From: Versatilivorator sp963663845
GTDB lineage: Bacteria; Acidobacteriota; Terriglobia; Versatilivoradales; Versatilivoraceae
Assembly (NCBI GenBank): GCA_963663845.2
Contig: OY760650.2
Location: forward strand, 3,410,001 to 3,474,000
Length of the DNA stretch: 64,000 bases
Direction of reading: 5' to 3'
Below the pieces are notes generated by a model, which was given only the letters and a program-made list of their open reading frames with translations, was not told the DNA's origin and ran no database searches. This document shows, piece by piece, positions 8,541 to 17,631 of the stretch (positions are counted from its first letter, which is position 1; every line of letters begins with the position of its first letter). Position numbers and translations under genes: made by a program.

Positions 8541-9331
8541 GGATAGGGATCATGCTTGTCAGCCCAGGCATGCTGGAAGCTGACCCGCAGTTGCAGCAAC
8601 AGCTCGCTCTGGTAGACCCCATCCACCTGGTTCAGGATGCCGAGGATTTCACGGTTGGCCGCCTCGGCGCCTCCCAGCGCCTGCACGTATTCGTAGTCGG
8701 CTTCAGTGGCAATATCGAACTCATACTTGGTGGGGGTGCCTGCTTGCACCTGAGCCGCCACCTGATCCACCCTCCGCTGCAGGCGATGGGGCAGCGGCAC
8801 GCCGCACCTGAAGGCTTGTCCGGGTTTGATGTCTGACTGCCTGTAGCTCACCAGCTCCCCTGACGGGGCATCGGGAAGGTAGTTCCGTAGAGGCTCCACG
8901 TAGACCCGGCCCTCGGGGGCGTAGACGACTCCCTCCACCCCGCCGTCGGTCAGGTTGAATCGGCCTTGGGTGTCCTCCCGTCCCGCCAGCACTCCCTTGA
9001 AGGTATGCACCGGCTGGGGAGGAAGCGTCCGCCTCACCCCTCCGGGGCCCGTCTCTACCGCCCGGTAACCGGGAGCCCGCAGGTCGTGAGGCTCGAGATT
9101 GAAGTAGAAGTCGGTATCGTCGAACCGGAACCGCAGTTCTCCCGTAGTGCGGATCTGCTGCTCAATCTCTCCGGGAGCCATGCGAATGACTTCATAGCTC
9201 GACAGGATCGGGCTCAGAGCCCTTGAGACCTCATCCGTCCGGGTCAGAACCTGGTGAGGAGTGACGGAGAGGCCAAGTCCGGTCAAAATCAGGACAGTCA
9301 GCCAAGAGGGTGTCTTTCCCGGGTTCGTCAT
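8510..9331 (-). pseudogene. 5' fragment of secreted zinc metalloprotease (reprolysin-like), catalytic region lost
   Basis: The product begins with a signal peptide (MTNPGKTPSWLTVLILTGLGLS) and a propeptide-like region (YEVIRMAPGEIEQQI, DTDFYFNLEPHDL, TFKGVLAGREDTQGRFNLT). It then enters the start of an M12B/reprolysin-type catalytic domain: EFDIATEADYEYVQALGG, ILGILNQVDGVYQSELLLQL and FQHAWADKHDPYPYT. Native sequence stops at about 8535 and the frame ends at a chance stop at 8510. The HExxHxxGxxH zinc site that should come next is missing. The fragment faces the FnIII/IPT fragment at 4081-5978 in the same orientation across the island. Confidence 0.75.
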
Positions 9332-9395
9332 TGCCGCCTCGGTTTACATTCGGTCCACAGGAATCCGGGTGGGATCGGTTCCGGGGATCCCTTCT

Positions 9396-10115
9396 CTAAT
9401 ACCAGTCCCGGATCCTCACTTCGATGTCGGGGTGGGCCTCCAGTGCCCGGGTGAAAACGCTCAGGTCGGAGCCGCGGTAGTGGTAGGGGTAGACAATTTT
9501 CGGCTTGAAGGCTGCGACGCACTCGGCCGCTTCCTCCGGCGGCATGGTGTAGGGCAGGTTCATGGTGACGAAGGCGATATCGATGCCGGTCAGGGCCTTC
9601 ATCTCCGGAATGCAGGCGGTGTCGCCCGAGATGTAGACCCTCTTGTCTCCCAGGGTCAGCACGTAGCCGTTGCCTCGACCCTTGTCGTGGTAGAGCTTGC
9701 CGGGGCTGGGGCCCCGCTTGTGGTTGTACATGGGGACGGCTTCGATCTCCAGGCCGGCCACTTCCTTTTTCTGGCCGTTGCGCAGCACCAACGCCTCGGT
9801 CACGGTCCGGGCCACCGACTGCGGAGCCACGATGCGGGTGCCGCTCTTTTTCAGTCTCTGCACCTGGGCCGGATCCAGGTGGTCTCCATGGATGTCGGTG
9901 ATGAGGACCAGGTCGGCCTTGGGCAGTCCGGAGTAGTCTCCCCGGCCCCAGGGATCGACGTGGATGACCTTGCCCTTGAACTCCAGCATCAGGCTGCCGT
10001 GAGTCACCGGGGTGATCTTGAGCATTCCCTCGGCCGTCCGGACCGAGTCGGTCGAGCCGGCCAGCAGGTTGGCAGAGGGAGCAAGGAGGGCAAACGTCAG
10101 GGCCATGGTTTTCAT
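9396..10115 (-). CDS. Exported MBL-fold metal-dependent hydrolase (UPF0173-like)
   Basis: A 239-residue beta-lactamase-fold protein. The metal motif appears as ITDIHGDHLDP (HxxxDH type), with later ligand candidates in SGDTACIPEM and YPYHYRGSD. The N-terminus (MKTMALTFALLAPSANLLAGSTDS) looks like a signal peptide, so it probably acts in the periplasm. The ATG at 10115 has GGAGA just upstream and is chosen over a longer frame that would overlap pdxH. Family members hydrolyse varied ester or phosphoester substrates, so the substrate is unknown. It follows pdxH on the same strand after an 80-base gap. Confidence 0.85.
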   Translation of the reverse strand: MKTMALTFALLAPSANLLAGSTDSVRTAEGMLKITPVTHGSLMLEFKGKVIHVDPWGRGDYSGLPKADLVLITDIHGDHLDPAQVQRLKKSGTRIVAPQSVARTVTEALVLRNGQKKEVAGLEIEAVPMYNHKRGPSPGKLYHDKGRGNGYVLTLGDKRVYISGDTACIPEMKALTGIDIAFVTMNLPYTMPPEEAAECVAAFKPKIVYPYHYRGSDLSVFTRALEAHPDIEVRIRDWY

Positions 10116-10195
10116 GGGTGGGTCTCCAGAAAGCGGCTCAACAATTCTTATCGGTAGCTTTTCATGCGTTTCAAACCCCGGCCTGTGGCTGTGGC

Positions 10196-10834
10196 TCAGG
10201 GAGCGAGTCTCTCCACGACCCACCCGGCTTCCGGCTGGCGGCGGTAGCGAAGCCGGTCGTTCAGGCGGTCGGGCCGTCCCTGCCAGAACTCGATCTGTTC
10301 AGGGGAGAGGCAATACCCTCCCCAGAAGGGGGGCAGGGGAATGCCGCCGTCGTCGAATCGGGCTCGATAGCCCCGCATCCGCTCTTCCAGCACCTGGCGG
10401 CTGTCAACCACCTCGCTCTGGGGAGAGGCCCAGGCGCTGAGCCGGCTGCCGGCCGGCCGGCTCTCGAAATAACGGGCCGATTCCTCCCTGGAGATCCGCT
10501 CCACGCTTCCGGAGATGCGGACCTGACGGGCCAGCTCCACCCAGGCCACCACTAGGGCGGCTCGGGGGTTCTCGGCCAGGTCCCGGGCCTTGGGGCTCCC
10601 GTAGTTGGTGAAGAAGACGAATCCGCGCGCCTCCACCCCCTTCAGCAGCACCATGCGGGCCGATGGGTCCGCCGCCCGGCTGGCCGTGGCCAGACAGGCG
10701 GCGCCCGGCTCGAACACCCCGGCAGCGGCGGCATCCTGAAACCACTGTTGGAACTGCAGGATCGGATCGGGGTCGAGGCTCGTTTGGCTCAGGCCGGCCC
10801 GGCTGTAGCGTTCTCGAATCTCGTGGATGGACAT
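10196..10834 (-). CDS. pdxH: Pyridoxamine 5'-phosphate oxidase
   Basis: FMN enzyme that oxidises pyridoxine or pyridoxamine 5'-phosphate to pyridoxal 5'-phosphate. The 212-residue protein from ATG 10834 (MSIHEIRERY) matches the usual length of about 210-220. Family features are present in order: SARMVLLKGVEARGFVFFTNY (FMN binding), SPKARDLAENPRAALV, QVRISGSVERIS, ESRPAGSRLSAWASPQS and, at the C-terminus, FWQGRPDRLNDRLRYRR. An in-frame start further out at 11029 would add a long arginine-rich leader and is unlikely. The PLP-dependent threonine aldolase is divergently transcribed next door, which may be a functional pairing around PLP. Confidence 0.95.
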   Translation of the reverse strand: MSIHEIRERYSRAGLSQTSLDPDPILQFQQWFQDAAAAGVFEPGAACLATASRAADPSARMVLLKGVEARGFVFFTNYGSPKARDLAENPRAALVVAWVELARQVRISGSVERISREESARYFESRPAGSRLSAWASPQSEVVDSRQVLEERMRGYRARFDDGGIPLPPFWGGYCLSPEQIEFWQGRPDRLNDRLRYRRQPEAGWVVERLAP

Positions 10835-11067
10835 CCGCTTCCGAGAGGGAGTGTGCCCGACCGAAGCTCCTGAATCGCAGTTGATCGGGACCTTCAGAAG
10901 GGCTCCGATTATACCAGATCGGGGCCGGCGGGCGGGCCGGTGGCTCGAGCGGGAGCGTTCGATTCCGGCAGCGCCGTCGCGAGGGGCCTTAAAGGTGAAT
11001 AATCCGTGGCCGCCCAGTGGATGAATCATGGATAATAGGCGGACCTTGACGACAGGAGAGAACCATC

Positions 11068-12096
11068 ATGCCGCCAATCAAGATCGACCTCTACAGCGAC
11101 ACCGTCACCCGGCCGACGGCGCCGATGCGGAAGTTCATGTCCGAGGCTGAAGTCGGGGATGAGCAGAAGTTCGAAGATCCGACCGTCAACCGGCTGCAGG
11201 AGAGGGTGGCCGAACTGCTGGGCAAGGAGGCCGGGCTTTATCTGCCGTCCGGGACCATGTGCAACCAGATCGCTTTCAGGATCCACTGCCGGCCGGGAGA
11301 CGAGGTGCTGCTGCATCGCTCGGCCCACCCCCTGATCTCGGAAGCGGGAGGCTTGGCGGCCCTCTCCAGCGCCATCCCGACCGGGCTGGAGGCTCGACGG
11401 GGGATTTTCAGCGCCGAGCAGGTCCGGGCGGCCGTCCGGCCGCTGAATCGCTATGCCCCGCGCACGCGGGTGGTTTCCATCGAGCAGACCTCCAATTCCG
11501 GGGGAGGGACTCCCTGGCCCGTCCAGGCCATTGAAGAGGTGGCCGCGGTCGCTCGCGAGCGCGGCCTGATCCTTCACATGGACGGGGCCAGGCTGTTCAA
11601 CGCCGTGGTGGCCACCGGGACTCCGGCCCGGGATTTCGCCGCCCCCTTCGACACCGTCTGGGTGGATTTCAGCAAGGGGCTGGGAGCGCCGGTGGGGGCC
11701 GTGCTGGCCGGACGCCGGGAACTGATCGAGGAAGCCTGGGTGTGGAAGCAGCGACTGGGCGGGGCCATGCGGCAGGCCGGCATCATTGCCGCCGGGGCGC
11801 TCTACGCCCTGGAGCACCACGTGGAGCGCCTGGCTGAAGACCACGCCAACGCCAGGGTCCTGGCCGAGGGCCTGGCGGACATTCCGGGCGTTGCGTTGGA
11901 CCCGGGCGAGGTCGAAACCAACATCGTGATGTTCGAAGTGTCGGAGCCGGCCTCGGCCGTGCTCGGCCGGCTGCTGGAGCAGGGGGTGCGAGTGAGCCAG
12001 CCGGGTCCGCACCGCTTGCGCGCGGTCACCCACCTGGATATCTCCCGCCCGGACGTGGAGGAGGCCGTTCAAGTCGCCCGGCGGTGTTTCGCCTAG
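11068..12096 (+). CDS. ltaE: Low-specificity L-threonine aldolase
   Basis: PLP enzyme that splits threonine or allo-threonine into glycine and acetaldehyde. The 342-residue protein has DLYSDTVTRPT at the N-terminus, the PSGTMCNQIA segment, HRSAHPLISEAGG near residues 83-95 (the histidine stacks on PLP in this family), LHMDGARLFNA at about 169, and the Schiff-base lysine in DFSKGLGAPVG at about residue 203. The ATG at 11068 is preceded by a GGAGAG ribosome-binding site. It is divergent from pdxH and ends 23 bases before the TonB receptor start. Beta-eliminating lyase relatives share this fold, but the sequence order fits the threonine aldolase group. Confidence 0.92.
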   Translation: MPPIKIDLYSDTVTRPTAPMRKFMSEAEVGDEQKFEDPTVNRLQERVAELLGKEAGLYLPSGTMCNQIAFRIHCRPGDEVLLHRSAHPLISEAGGLAALSSAIPTGLEARRGIFSAEQVRAAVRPLNRYAPRTRVVSIEQTSNSGGGTPWPVQAIEEVAAVARERGLILHMDGARLFNAVVATGTPARDFAAPFDTVWVDFSKGLGAPVGAVLAGRRELIEEAWVWKQRLGGAMRQAGIIAAGALYALEHHVERLAEDHANARVLAEGLADIPGVALDPGEVETNIVMFEVSEPASAVLGRLLEQGVRVSQPGPHRLRAVTHLDISRPDVEEAVQVARRCFA

Positions 12097-12119
12097 ATCG
12101 AGCGGATCGCGGAGGCTTC

Positions 12120-15100
12120 ATGTCTGACAGAGGGTGGAGAGGCTGGATCGTGGCCGGCATGGTGGTCTGCCTGGCCGCCCTGCAGGTTCCCCTGGTTGGG
12201 CAGCAGCAGTCCGGGGGGCTCCGGGTCATCCTCGTCGATCCGAGCGAAAGCCGCATTCCCGGAGCCGAAGTCGAGTTTCGGGGTCCGGCATTGATCCGGC
12301 CGGTCTTGGGGGTCTCCGATGATCAGGGGCTGGTGATCAACAACAGCCTTCCGCCCGGGACTTACACCCTGACCGCCCGTTGCCCGGGATTCCAGACGGC
12401 GGTGAAGGACGAGGTGGCGGTCCAGGTCGGGCGGAGTTTCTCCGTCGAAATGTCTCTCGAGGTCGGCCGCCTCGAGAGCACCATCGTCGTCGAGGCGGGC
12501 GGAGCCGCCATCGATACCGTCAATAGCGAAGCCGCATCGGTCTTCACGGGCGAGGGTCTGACCAACGCCGCCGGCGGCCGGGACTTCACCGACTACGCCC
12601 GCTTCGCCCCCAGCGTCAACATCGAAGCCCTGACGGGTAACGTGACCTATAGAGGACGGGGCGTCCATGGAATATCGGTCGACGGCTCCTCGGGCGCCGA
12701 GAACGTCTTCTACGTGGACGGCGTCGATACCACCAGCATGTACAACGGGTTGAACAACCAGAACCTGCGGGTCGAAACCGTGGAGGAGTTCCAGTTGAAG
12801 ACCGCCGGATACGAAGCGGAATTCGGCGGCGCCATGGGGGGCGTGCTCAGTGCCCGGACCCGCAGCGGCTCCGATGAATTTCACGGCAGCCTCCTCTGGT
12901 ACGGCAGCGGAAGCGCGCTGACGGGCAGGCCGAGGAAGCGCCTGAGGCTCGATCCTGCTCAGTCGATCGACGACTCCGAATATGTGCTCGATCCGGAAGA
13001 CGGGGAAGCGATCCAGGAATACGGTTTCACGCTGGGCGGCCCCATTTGGCGAGACCGGGCCTGGTTCTTCGGGGGGTTCCTGTCGGAAGTCCGGAATCGG
13101 ACCCGCTCGGTTACGTTTACCTCGAAAGAAACCGGGCAATTTCAGCGCCGGGACCGGTTGCGCAGCCTTCCGATCAAGATCGATGTCCAACCGGCCGAAA
13201 ACGTCAGGTTGATGGCCTCGGCGGTGGTGGACCGGTTGGACTGGAAGGGCGGGCTGCCCCATCTCGACGGGACTTCCAACCCCGATTTCGAATGGGCCAG
13301 GGAGGGGTTCGAATACCCCGGCTACACCCTCACGGGAGCCGCCATGGTCACCTTCAGCCCCTTCCTGGCGGTGGACGCCCGCTGGGGATTGAATGCCATC
13401 CAGACCGAACAGTTGCTGGGCCCGGCCCAGGTGCGTCACCGGTTCCCCGAGTCGCCCGGCCTGATCGGATACTCGCCGGATGACGCCCTGTACCGCCCCC
13501 GCGGTTTTTCCACCATCGGACATGGCGCAAGCTTCAACACGTCTCAGGACTTCCAGAAGAAAAGCACCCTGTCCCTGAGCGGGAGCACCCTGACGCGCGG
13601 GGCCGGCCAGCACAACCTGCGGTTCGGCTGGCAGTTCAACGGGCTGGCCCACGACATCAACGATGCCTACAAGTTCGACTACCTCCTCTACTACTACACC
13701 CGGCCCTACAACATGGTGGACGGAACGGTGCGCTCCAGCACCTGCACCGGACCCGACGGCAACGTCTACGATCCCTGCGGCTACTACGAACTGCGAACGC
13801 CGTTCGGCGTGGTGGCCAACGCCGCCACCCACCGGCACGCCCTTTTCGTTCAGGACGCCTGGACCATAGGCGGCGCGCTGACGCTGAATCTGGGGCTGCG
13901 CTTCGAGCGCGAGGAGATACCCTCCTTCAGCGATCTTCCGGAATTTTCCGGAGCGGCGTTCCAGTGGAACTTCCTCGACAAGGTCGCGCCTCGGGCCGGC
14001 CTGGCCTATGACGTCCTGGGCAACGCCAAGCTGAAGCTGTTCGGTAGTTGGGGATGGTTTTACGACGCCATGAAGCTTGAAATGGCCCAGGGGTCGTTCG
14101 GCGGCTTCAAGTGGTTGAGCCACTACTACCTGATGGACGACGCGGCCCTCGATTGGACCCGCATCGGCGGGCTGTCGGGCCAGGGGAATTATCCGGGAAC
14201 CTACCTCGAGACCAGGAACTGGCGCATCCCCTCCTTCGAGGACCTGGACCCCGATCTCAAGCCCATGCGAATGACGGGGACGGTGGCCGGATTCGAGTAC
14301 GAAGCCGCCCCCGACCACGTGGTCTCGGTCCGCTACACGCGCAAGAATCTCGACCAGGCGATCGAGGATGTCGGCCGCCAGACCCCGGCCGGCGAAGCCT
14401 ACTACATCACCAACCCGGGACGCGGCCTCTCGGTCGGCCGGTTTGTGGAAGTCGGCCTTCCGGCCACACCCAGACCGAAGAGGACCTACAACGCCTTCGA
14501 ATTCCGCTTGCGAAAGGCATTCCGCCACAACTGGCTTGCGGACGTCGCCTACGTGAACTCCAGGCTTCACGGCCTCTATTCGGGCCTGGGCAGCTCGGAC
14601 GAGAACGGGCGCCTCAGCCCCAACGTCAACCGCGATTTCGATCTCTGGTTTCTCAACTACGATTCCAGGGGCAACCTGATCGACGGACCCTTGGGCACCG
14701 ACAGAACCCACCAGTTCAAGGCGAATTGGACCTGGGTCACGCCCTGGGACATGGAAGTCGGAGGATTCTTCCGAGCCATGAGCGGAGCGCCGATCAGCCG
14801 GACAGTCAACCTGGAACACGTGGACGTCCTGGTGGACAACCGGGGCAGCGACGGCAGAAATCCGGCCTGGACCCAGACCGACCTCTCCCTGGTCCAGCGC
14901 TTCCACCCCTTTTCGGATGAAACTCGATGGCTCGAGATCAACCTCAACGTCATCAACCTCTTCAATCAAGAGACGCCCCTGCGGACCTTTCGGAGCCTCT
15001 ACCGCCAGTCCCTTCCCCTGTGGCAACCGGGCGACCCCGTCTCGCAAGTCCTGGACGGCTACGACTACCAGGCGATCGCGGCCTCCCAGGGCGCCACCCG

Positions 15101-15176
15101 GGACCCGCGCTTCCTGCAGCATGACCGGTTTCTGGGTCCGATCTCTGCGCGCGTGGGGATTCGTTTCGTCTTCTGA
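12120..15176 (+). CDS. TonB-dependent receptor with carboxypeptidase-regulatory-like N-terminal domain
   Basis: A 1018-residue outer-membrane protein. A signal peptide (WRGWIVAGMVVCLAALQ) is followed by a carboxypeptidase-regulatory-like beta-sandwich (GGLRVILVDPSESRIPGAEV...LPPGTYTLTARCPGF) at about 30-110, a plug domain (VEEFQLKTAGYEAEFGGAMGGVLSART) and a long beta-barrel that ends in ARVGIRFVF with a terminal phenylalanine. There is no clear TonB box. This architecture is very common in Acidobacteriota and resembles Oar-like receptors, usually for large or carbohydrate-linked ligands. The ATG at 12120 is favoured because it starts just before the signal peptide; an earlier frame start at 12084 overlaps ltaE. 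Confidence 0.92.
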   Translation: MSDRGWRGWIVAGMVVCLAALQVPLVGQQQSGGLRVILVDPSESRIPGAEVEFRGPALIRPVLGVSDDQGLVINNSLPPGTYTLTARCPGFQTAVKDEVAVQVGRSFSVEMSLEVGRLESTIVVEAGGAAIDTVNSEAASVFTGEGLTNAAGGRDFTDYARFAPSVNIEALTGNVTYRGRGVHGISVDGSSGAENVFYVDGVDTTSMYNGLNNQNLRVETVEEFQLKTAGYEAEFGGAMGGVLSARTRSGSDEFHGSLLWYGSGSALTGRPRKRLRLDPAQSIDDSEYVLDPEDGEAIQEYGFTLGGPIWRDRAWFFGGFLSEVRNRTRSVTFTSKETGQFQRRDRLRSLPIKIDVQPAENVRLMASAVVDRLDWKGGLPHLDGTSNPDFEWAREGFEYPGYTLTGAAMVTFSPFLAVDARWGLNAIQTEQLLGPAQVRHRFPESPGLIGYSPDDALYRPRGFSTIGHGASFNTSQDFQKKSTLSLSGSTLTRGAGQHNLRFGWQFNGLAHDINDAYKFDYLLYYYTRPYNMVDGTVRSSTCTGPDGNVYDPCGYYELRTPFGVVANAATHRHALFVQDAWTIGGALTLNLGLRFEREEIPSFSDLPEFSGAAFQWNFLDKVAPRAGLAYDVLGNAKLKLFGSWGWFYDAMKLEMAQGSFGGFKWLSHYYLMDDAALDWTRIGGLSGQGNYPGTYLETRNWRIPSFEDLDPDLKPMRMTGTVAGFEYEAAPDHVVSVRYTRKNLDQAIEDVGRQTPAGEAYYITNPGRGLSVGRFVEVGLPATPRPKRTYNAFEFRLRKAFRHNWLADVAYVNSRLHGLYSGLGSSDENGRLSPNVNRDFDLWFLNYDSRGNLIDGPLGTDRTHQFKANWTWVTPWDMEVGGFFRAMSGAPISRTVNLEHVDVLVDNRGSDGRNPAWTQTDLSLVQRFHPFSDETRWLEINLNVINLFNQETPLRTFRSLYRQSLPLWQPGDPVSQVLDGYDYQAIAASQGATRDPRFLQHDRFLGPISARVGIRFVF

Positions 15177-15225
15177 CGTTGCTTCCGGTGAGTTCCTTGC
15201 TTTCAATACCGGATTTTCGAGATCG

Positions 15226-15522
15226 TTACCACGCACCTTTCAGGTGCTCGAGGCTTTCCAGGTAGTCTTCCTTCTCCAGGTTTGCCTTGATCCCGTACTC
15301 GGCGAGAACATCTATCATCCGGCCCACTCGTATTCCTGCAAGATCTGCCGCCCTGCCCAAAGACGCCTCACCCTTTTTGTATCTTTCCACCCCGAGCATG
15401 ACGCGGCCCTTGTAAACCAATTCTCTGACCGTCTTTGAGAGATCGTCCTTCTCCTCTTTGGAGAGGTCGCTGATGAACTCGTAGTTCTCCTCATCCATCC
15501 TTATGCTCATCGTTCTCGTCAT
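15226..15522 (-). CDS. UPF0175-family antitoxin-like protein
   Basis: A 98-residue protein with an N-terminal ribbon-helix-like region (TMSIRMDEENYEFISDLSKEE) and a C-terminal helix-turn-helix (LGRAADLAGIRVGRMIDVLAEYG) typical of UPF0175. Its start overlaps the stop of the PIN-like gene by four bases (ATGA). In toxin-antitoxin operons of this kind UPF0175 proteins pair with DUF3368 PIN-like proteins. The base composition is less GC-rich than the neighbours, which suggests acquisition. Autoregulation of the operon is likely by analogy but no operator is evident. Confidence 0.85.
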   Translation of the reverse strand: MTRTMSIRMDEENYEFISDLSKEEKDDLSKTVRELVYKGRVMLGVERYKKGEASLGRAADLAGIRVGRMIDVLAEYGIKANLEKEDYLESLEHLKGAW

Positions 15523-16016
15523 CTTTCCGTCTCCAATCGTACACGCGCGTCTTCGATGATTTCCGATTTATATCGCCCAAACCTATCGAGCTCTCTGAGA
15601 GCGGCAAGAGACTGCCTCCTGGTGAGTATCTTCTTTTCCCGCATTATCACGAGGAGCGCTATCGCGGTTGTGAAAGGAATTCCCAGCAGCTTGCAAGCAT
15701 TGATGCCCTTTTTGTCGTCAATACCAAGAAGGTCCTCTTCTGACGACGCCAGCACAATGGCCTCAACTTCGCCGCTGCCCAAAGAGAAGTCCGCTGCAAT
15801 TTTCTGACATATGCTCCTGTCCTTGATTGCCAACACCTTGAGTCCCCCGTCGTCAATTGCCCTCTCGATCATGAGAGTGTCGAGCGATCTTTTTTCGCCG
15901 CATGCCTCCCTCTCAACCTCCTTTGGAATCATCACTTGCTGACCGATATGCCCCAGGAAAAGTTCCAGAAGCTCGGCCTTGGCCAGGAGTATGAGAGTAG
16001 AGGTGTCGAGGATCAT
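15519..16016 (-). CDS. PIN-like (DUF3368) toxin-like nuclease
   Basis: A 165-residue PIN-domain-like protein. Acidic residues expected at the metal site are visible: D4 (MILDTSTLI), the E in VEREACG, the E in LGSGEVEAIVLA and the DD of GIDDKKG. The C-terminal half (ACKLLGIPFTTAIALLVIM) is the usual DUF3368 ending. It precedes and overlaps the UPF0175 gene by four bases, giving toxin-first order, which is less usual for toxin-antitoxin operons. No strong ribosome-binding site precedes ATG 16016. It may cut RNA if active; DUF3368 members have little direct biochemical support. Confidence 0.82.
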   Translation of the reverse strand: MILDTSTLILLAKAELLELFLGHIGQQVMIPKEVEREACGEKRSLDTLMIERAIDDGGLKVLAIKDRSICQKIAADFSLGSGEVEAIVLASSEEDLLGIDDKKGINACKLLGIPFTTAIALLVIMREKKILTRRQSLAALRELDRFGRYKSEIIEDARVRLETER

Positions 16017-16211
16017 TATTACATATTACTACAGACGTAGGGTTAGTAGAGATTTCGTGCAGGAAAAGTAAGGGACGTTGTTGAACTACTGGAATAACTT
16101 CGCTACCGCTTACGCACCTCATGCGACGCAGCATTCCCCGTGCCGCCTCTATCCCAAATAACACAGTTCAAGGGTCGGTGTTCAGGCAGCCCGAAATGGC
16201 CACCGCGGGGC

Positions 16212-17342
16212 CTATTCCGCCTCGAAGGGGCGATAGTTCCTGAAGAAGCTGACCCAGCGCAGGGAGGTCTTGTCGCCGGTTTGGAAGTTGGGGGTCCCGC
16301 CGGCGTTCAGCGCGCCGGTGCTCAGCCCGCCGTCGCCCATGGCGTCGGTCTTGACGATGACGTGCAGCTCGGCCGGCAGCCATACCAGCTTGTCCACCAG
16401 CATCACTTCCTTGTAGCGGAGCACCAGTTCCTCGTCGGTGATGGGGGCCTTCCGGGGCATGTCGGTGGACTTGGACTCCAGCCGGACCACCAGTTGAGTC
16501 TCCAGATCCACCCAGAAACGCCCGCGATAGCCGAAGGGAACCATCCCCTCGTCCTTGACCTGTATGGGACGCTGGGAGGTTTCCCGGGGAACCTGAAAGG
16601 ACACCCTGGCCGTGTTCCGTCCATGCTTTTTCTCCAGGCCCTGCAGCTTGAAGGTCGCCTGGGACGGGGGCATGAAGATTCCGGTCAATACGGGACCGAA
16701 TTCCCCCAGGTCACGGAAGAGAGGGTATTTGCTGATCTGCTTGTAGTGGGGTGACTGGTCGAAATAGGTCACCTCGACCTCGTAGATTTCCCTCTGGGTC
16801 CAGCCTCTCCGTCCGAAGGCCTGGTAGGACCGGGTTCCCTGATTGCAGACGAAATCCGGCAGGGAGTGGGCATATCTCAGCACCCGGTTTCTGACCGACT
16901 CCAGGAACTCAGTCCAGTTCTCGGCCGTGGGCACGGTCCCCAGCGGCAGGAGATCCACGTCGGGCGGCGGCGGAGGCGCCTGCTCGGCGCCGTCGGGTTG
17001 GGTGGGAATGACGCCGGGGGCCGCGGTAGGCTGGACGGTCGTCGCGCGCTTCCCTCCCAACTCTTTCACGACGTTCACGATGGCCGCGTCGGCCTCCTGG
17101 GCTTCCAGCTTCTTCAGAAAGCCGTCGGTGACGGTGAACCCGATCCCTCGCTCGCGAATCATCTCCACTGCCCGCTCGACGGTGATTCCGAACTTGGAAG
17201 CGGTCACGATGGTGGCGACCTGTTCCGGGGTCAGAGGCGGCCTGGCTTCGGCGGTTCCCGACAGGCCGGCCGTGAGCGCGAGAGCGAGCAGAACCAAGAG
17301 CCCGATTCTTGCCTGAAACCAACGGGAAAAAGAGGAATCCAC
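16212..17342 (-). CDS. Secreted protein of unknown function with N-terminal helical repeat
   Basis: About 376 residues from GTG 17342. A signal peptide (RIGLLVLLALALTAGLSGTAEA) leads into a helical segment (LTPEQVATIVTASKFGITVERAVEMIRERGIGFTVT...) of a type I associate with Acidobacteriota secreted proteins, then a proline-rich linker (APPPPPDVD). A C-terminal beta-rich domain contains LPDFVCNQ, FWVDLETQLVVRLES and FFRNYRPFEAE. The function is unknown. The frame stays open upstream to 18017 only because it runs through an interspersed repeat, so the longer start is rejected. GTG 17342 is chosen as it directly precedes the signal peptide; ATG 17375 lies inside repeat sequence. Confidence 0.75.
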   Translation of the reverse strand: MDSSFSRWFQARIGLLVLLALALTAGLSGTAEARPPLTPEQVATIVTASKFGITVERAVEMIRERGIGFTVTDGFLKKLEAQEADAAIVNVVKELGGKRATTVQPTAAPGVIPTQPDGAEQAPPPPPDVDLLPLGTVPTAENWTEFLESVRNRVLRYAHSLPDFVCNQGTRSYQAFGRRGWTQREIYEVEVTYFDQSPHYKQISKYPLFRDLGEFGPVLTGIFMPPSQATFKLQGLEKKHGRNTARVSFQVPRETSQRPIQVKDEGMVPFGYRGRFWVDLETQLVVRLESKSTDMPRKAPITDEELVLRYKEVMLVDKLVWLPAELHVIVKTDAMGDGGLSTGALNAGGTPNFQTGDKTSLRWVSFFRNYRPFEAE

Positions 17343-17428
17343 GAAGGCACACGAAGCGGGACGGCTCTGCCGCATCGGCAGGGGCAGTGCCTCCTCGCCG
17401 AGCAAGAAGGAGGGGAGGGGGCGCCCCT

Positions 17429-17631
17429 CCGGGAGCGCGGGCGTCTCGCCCGCATTCTCTGGGTTGGGTGGCCGCTCAGTTTTCCCGTGAAGCGGCACCC
17501 GGCCACCCTGCCGCCGGGAACGGCCTGGGCTCGGCTGAAGCAGAATCGTGGCGCCGTCGCCGGTCGAGCCGGGTGGAGGAGATGGGCGAAGCCGTGCCAG
17601 TGTTGTGCGGGCGGGACGCCCGCGCTCCCGG
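17429..17631. repeat. Interspersed inverted-repeat element, family II, copy A
   Basis: About 203 bases bounded by near-perfect 25-base terminal inverted repeats at 17429-17453 and 17607-17631 (one mismatch). Each repeat itself contains a small hairpin of the form GCGGGCG-TCT-CGCCCGC. The interior is closely similar to copy B at 31161-31371 in the same orientation. Related sequence extends outside the inverted repeats on the left (a shared stretch of about 90 bases with GACGGCTCTGCCGC). No transposase is inside, so it resembles a MITE or a large REP-type element. It sits directly upstream of the signal peptide of the gene at 16212-17342. Confidence 0.85.

Noticed and set aside
12093..15236. 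Large opposite-strand open frame covering the TonB receptor
   Set aside because: It is the shadow of a clear coding gene in a GC-rich genome; no domain or ribosome-binding site supports it.
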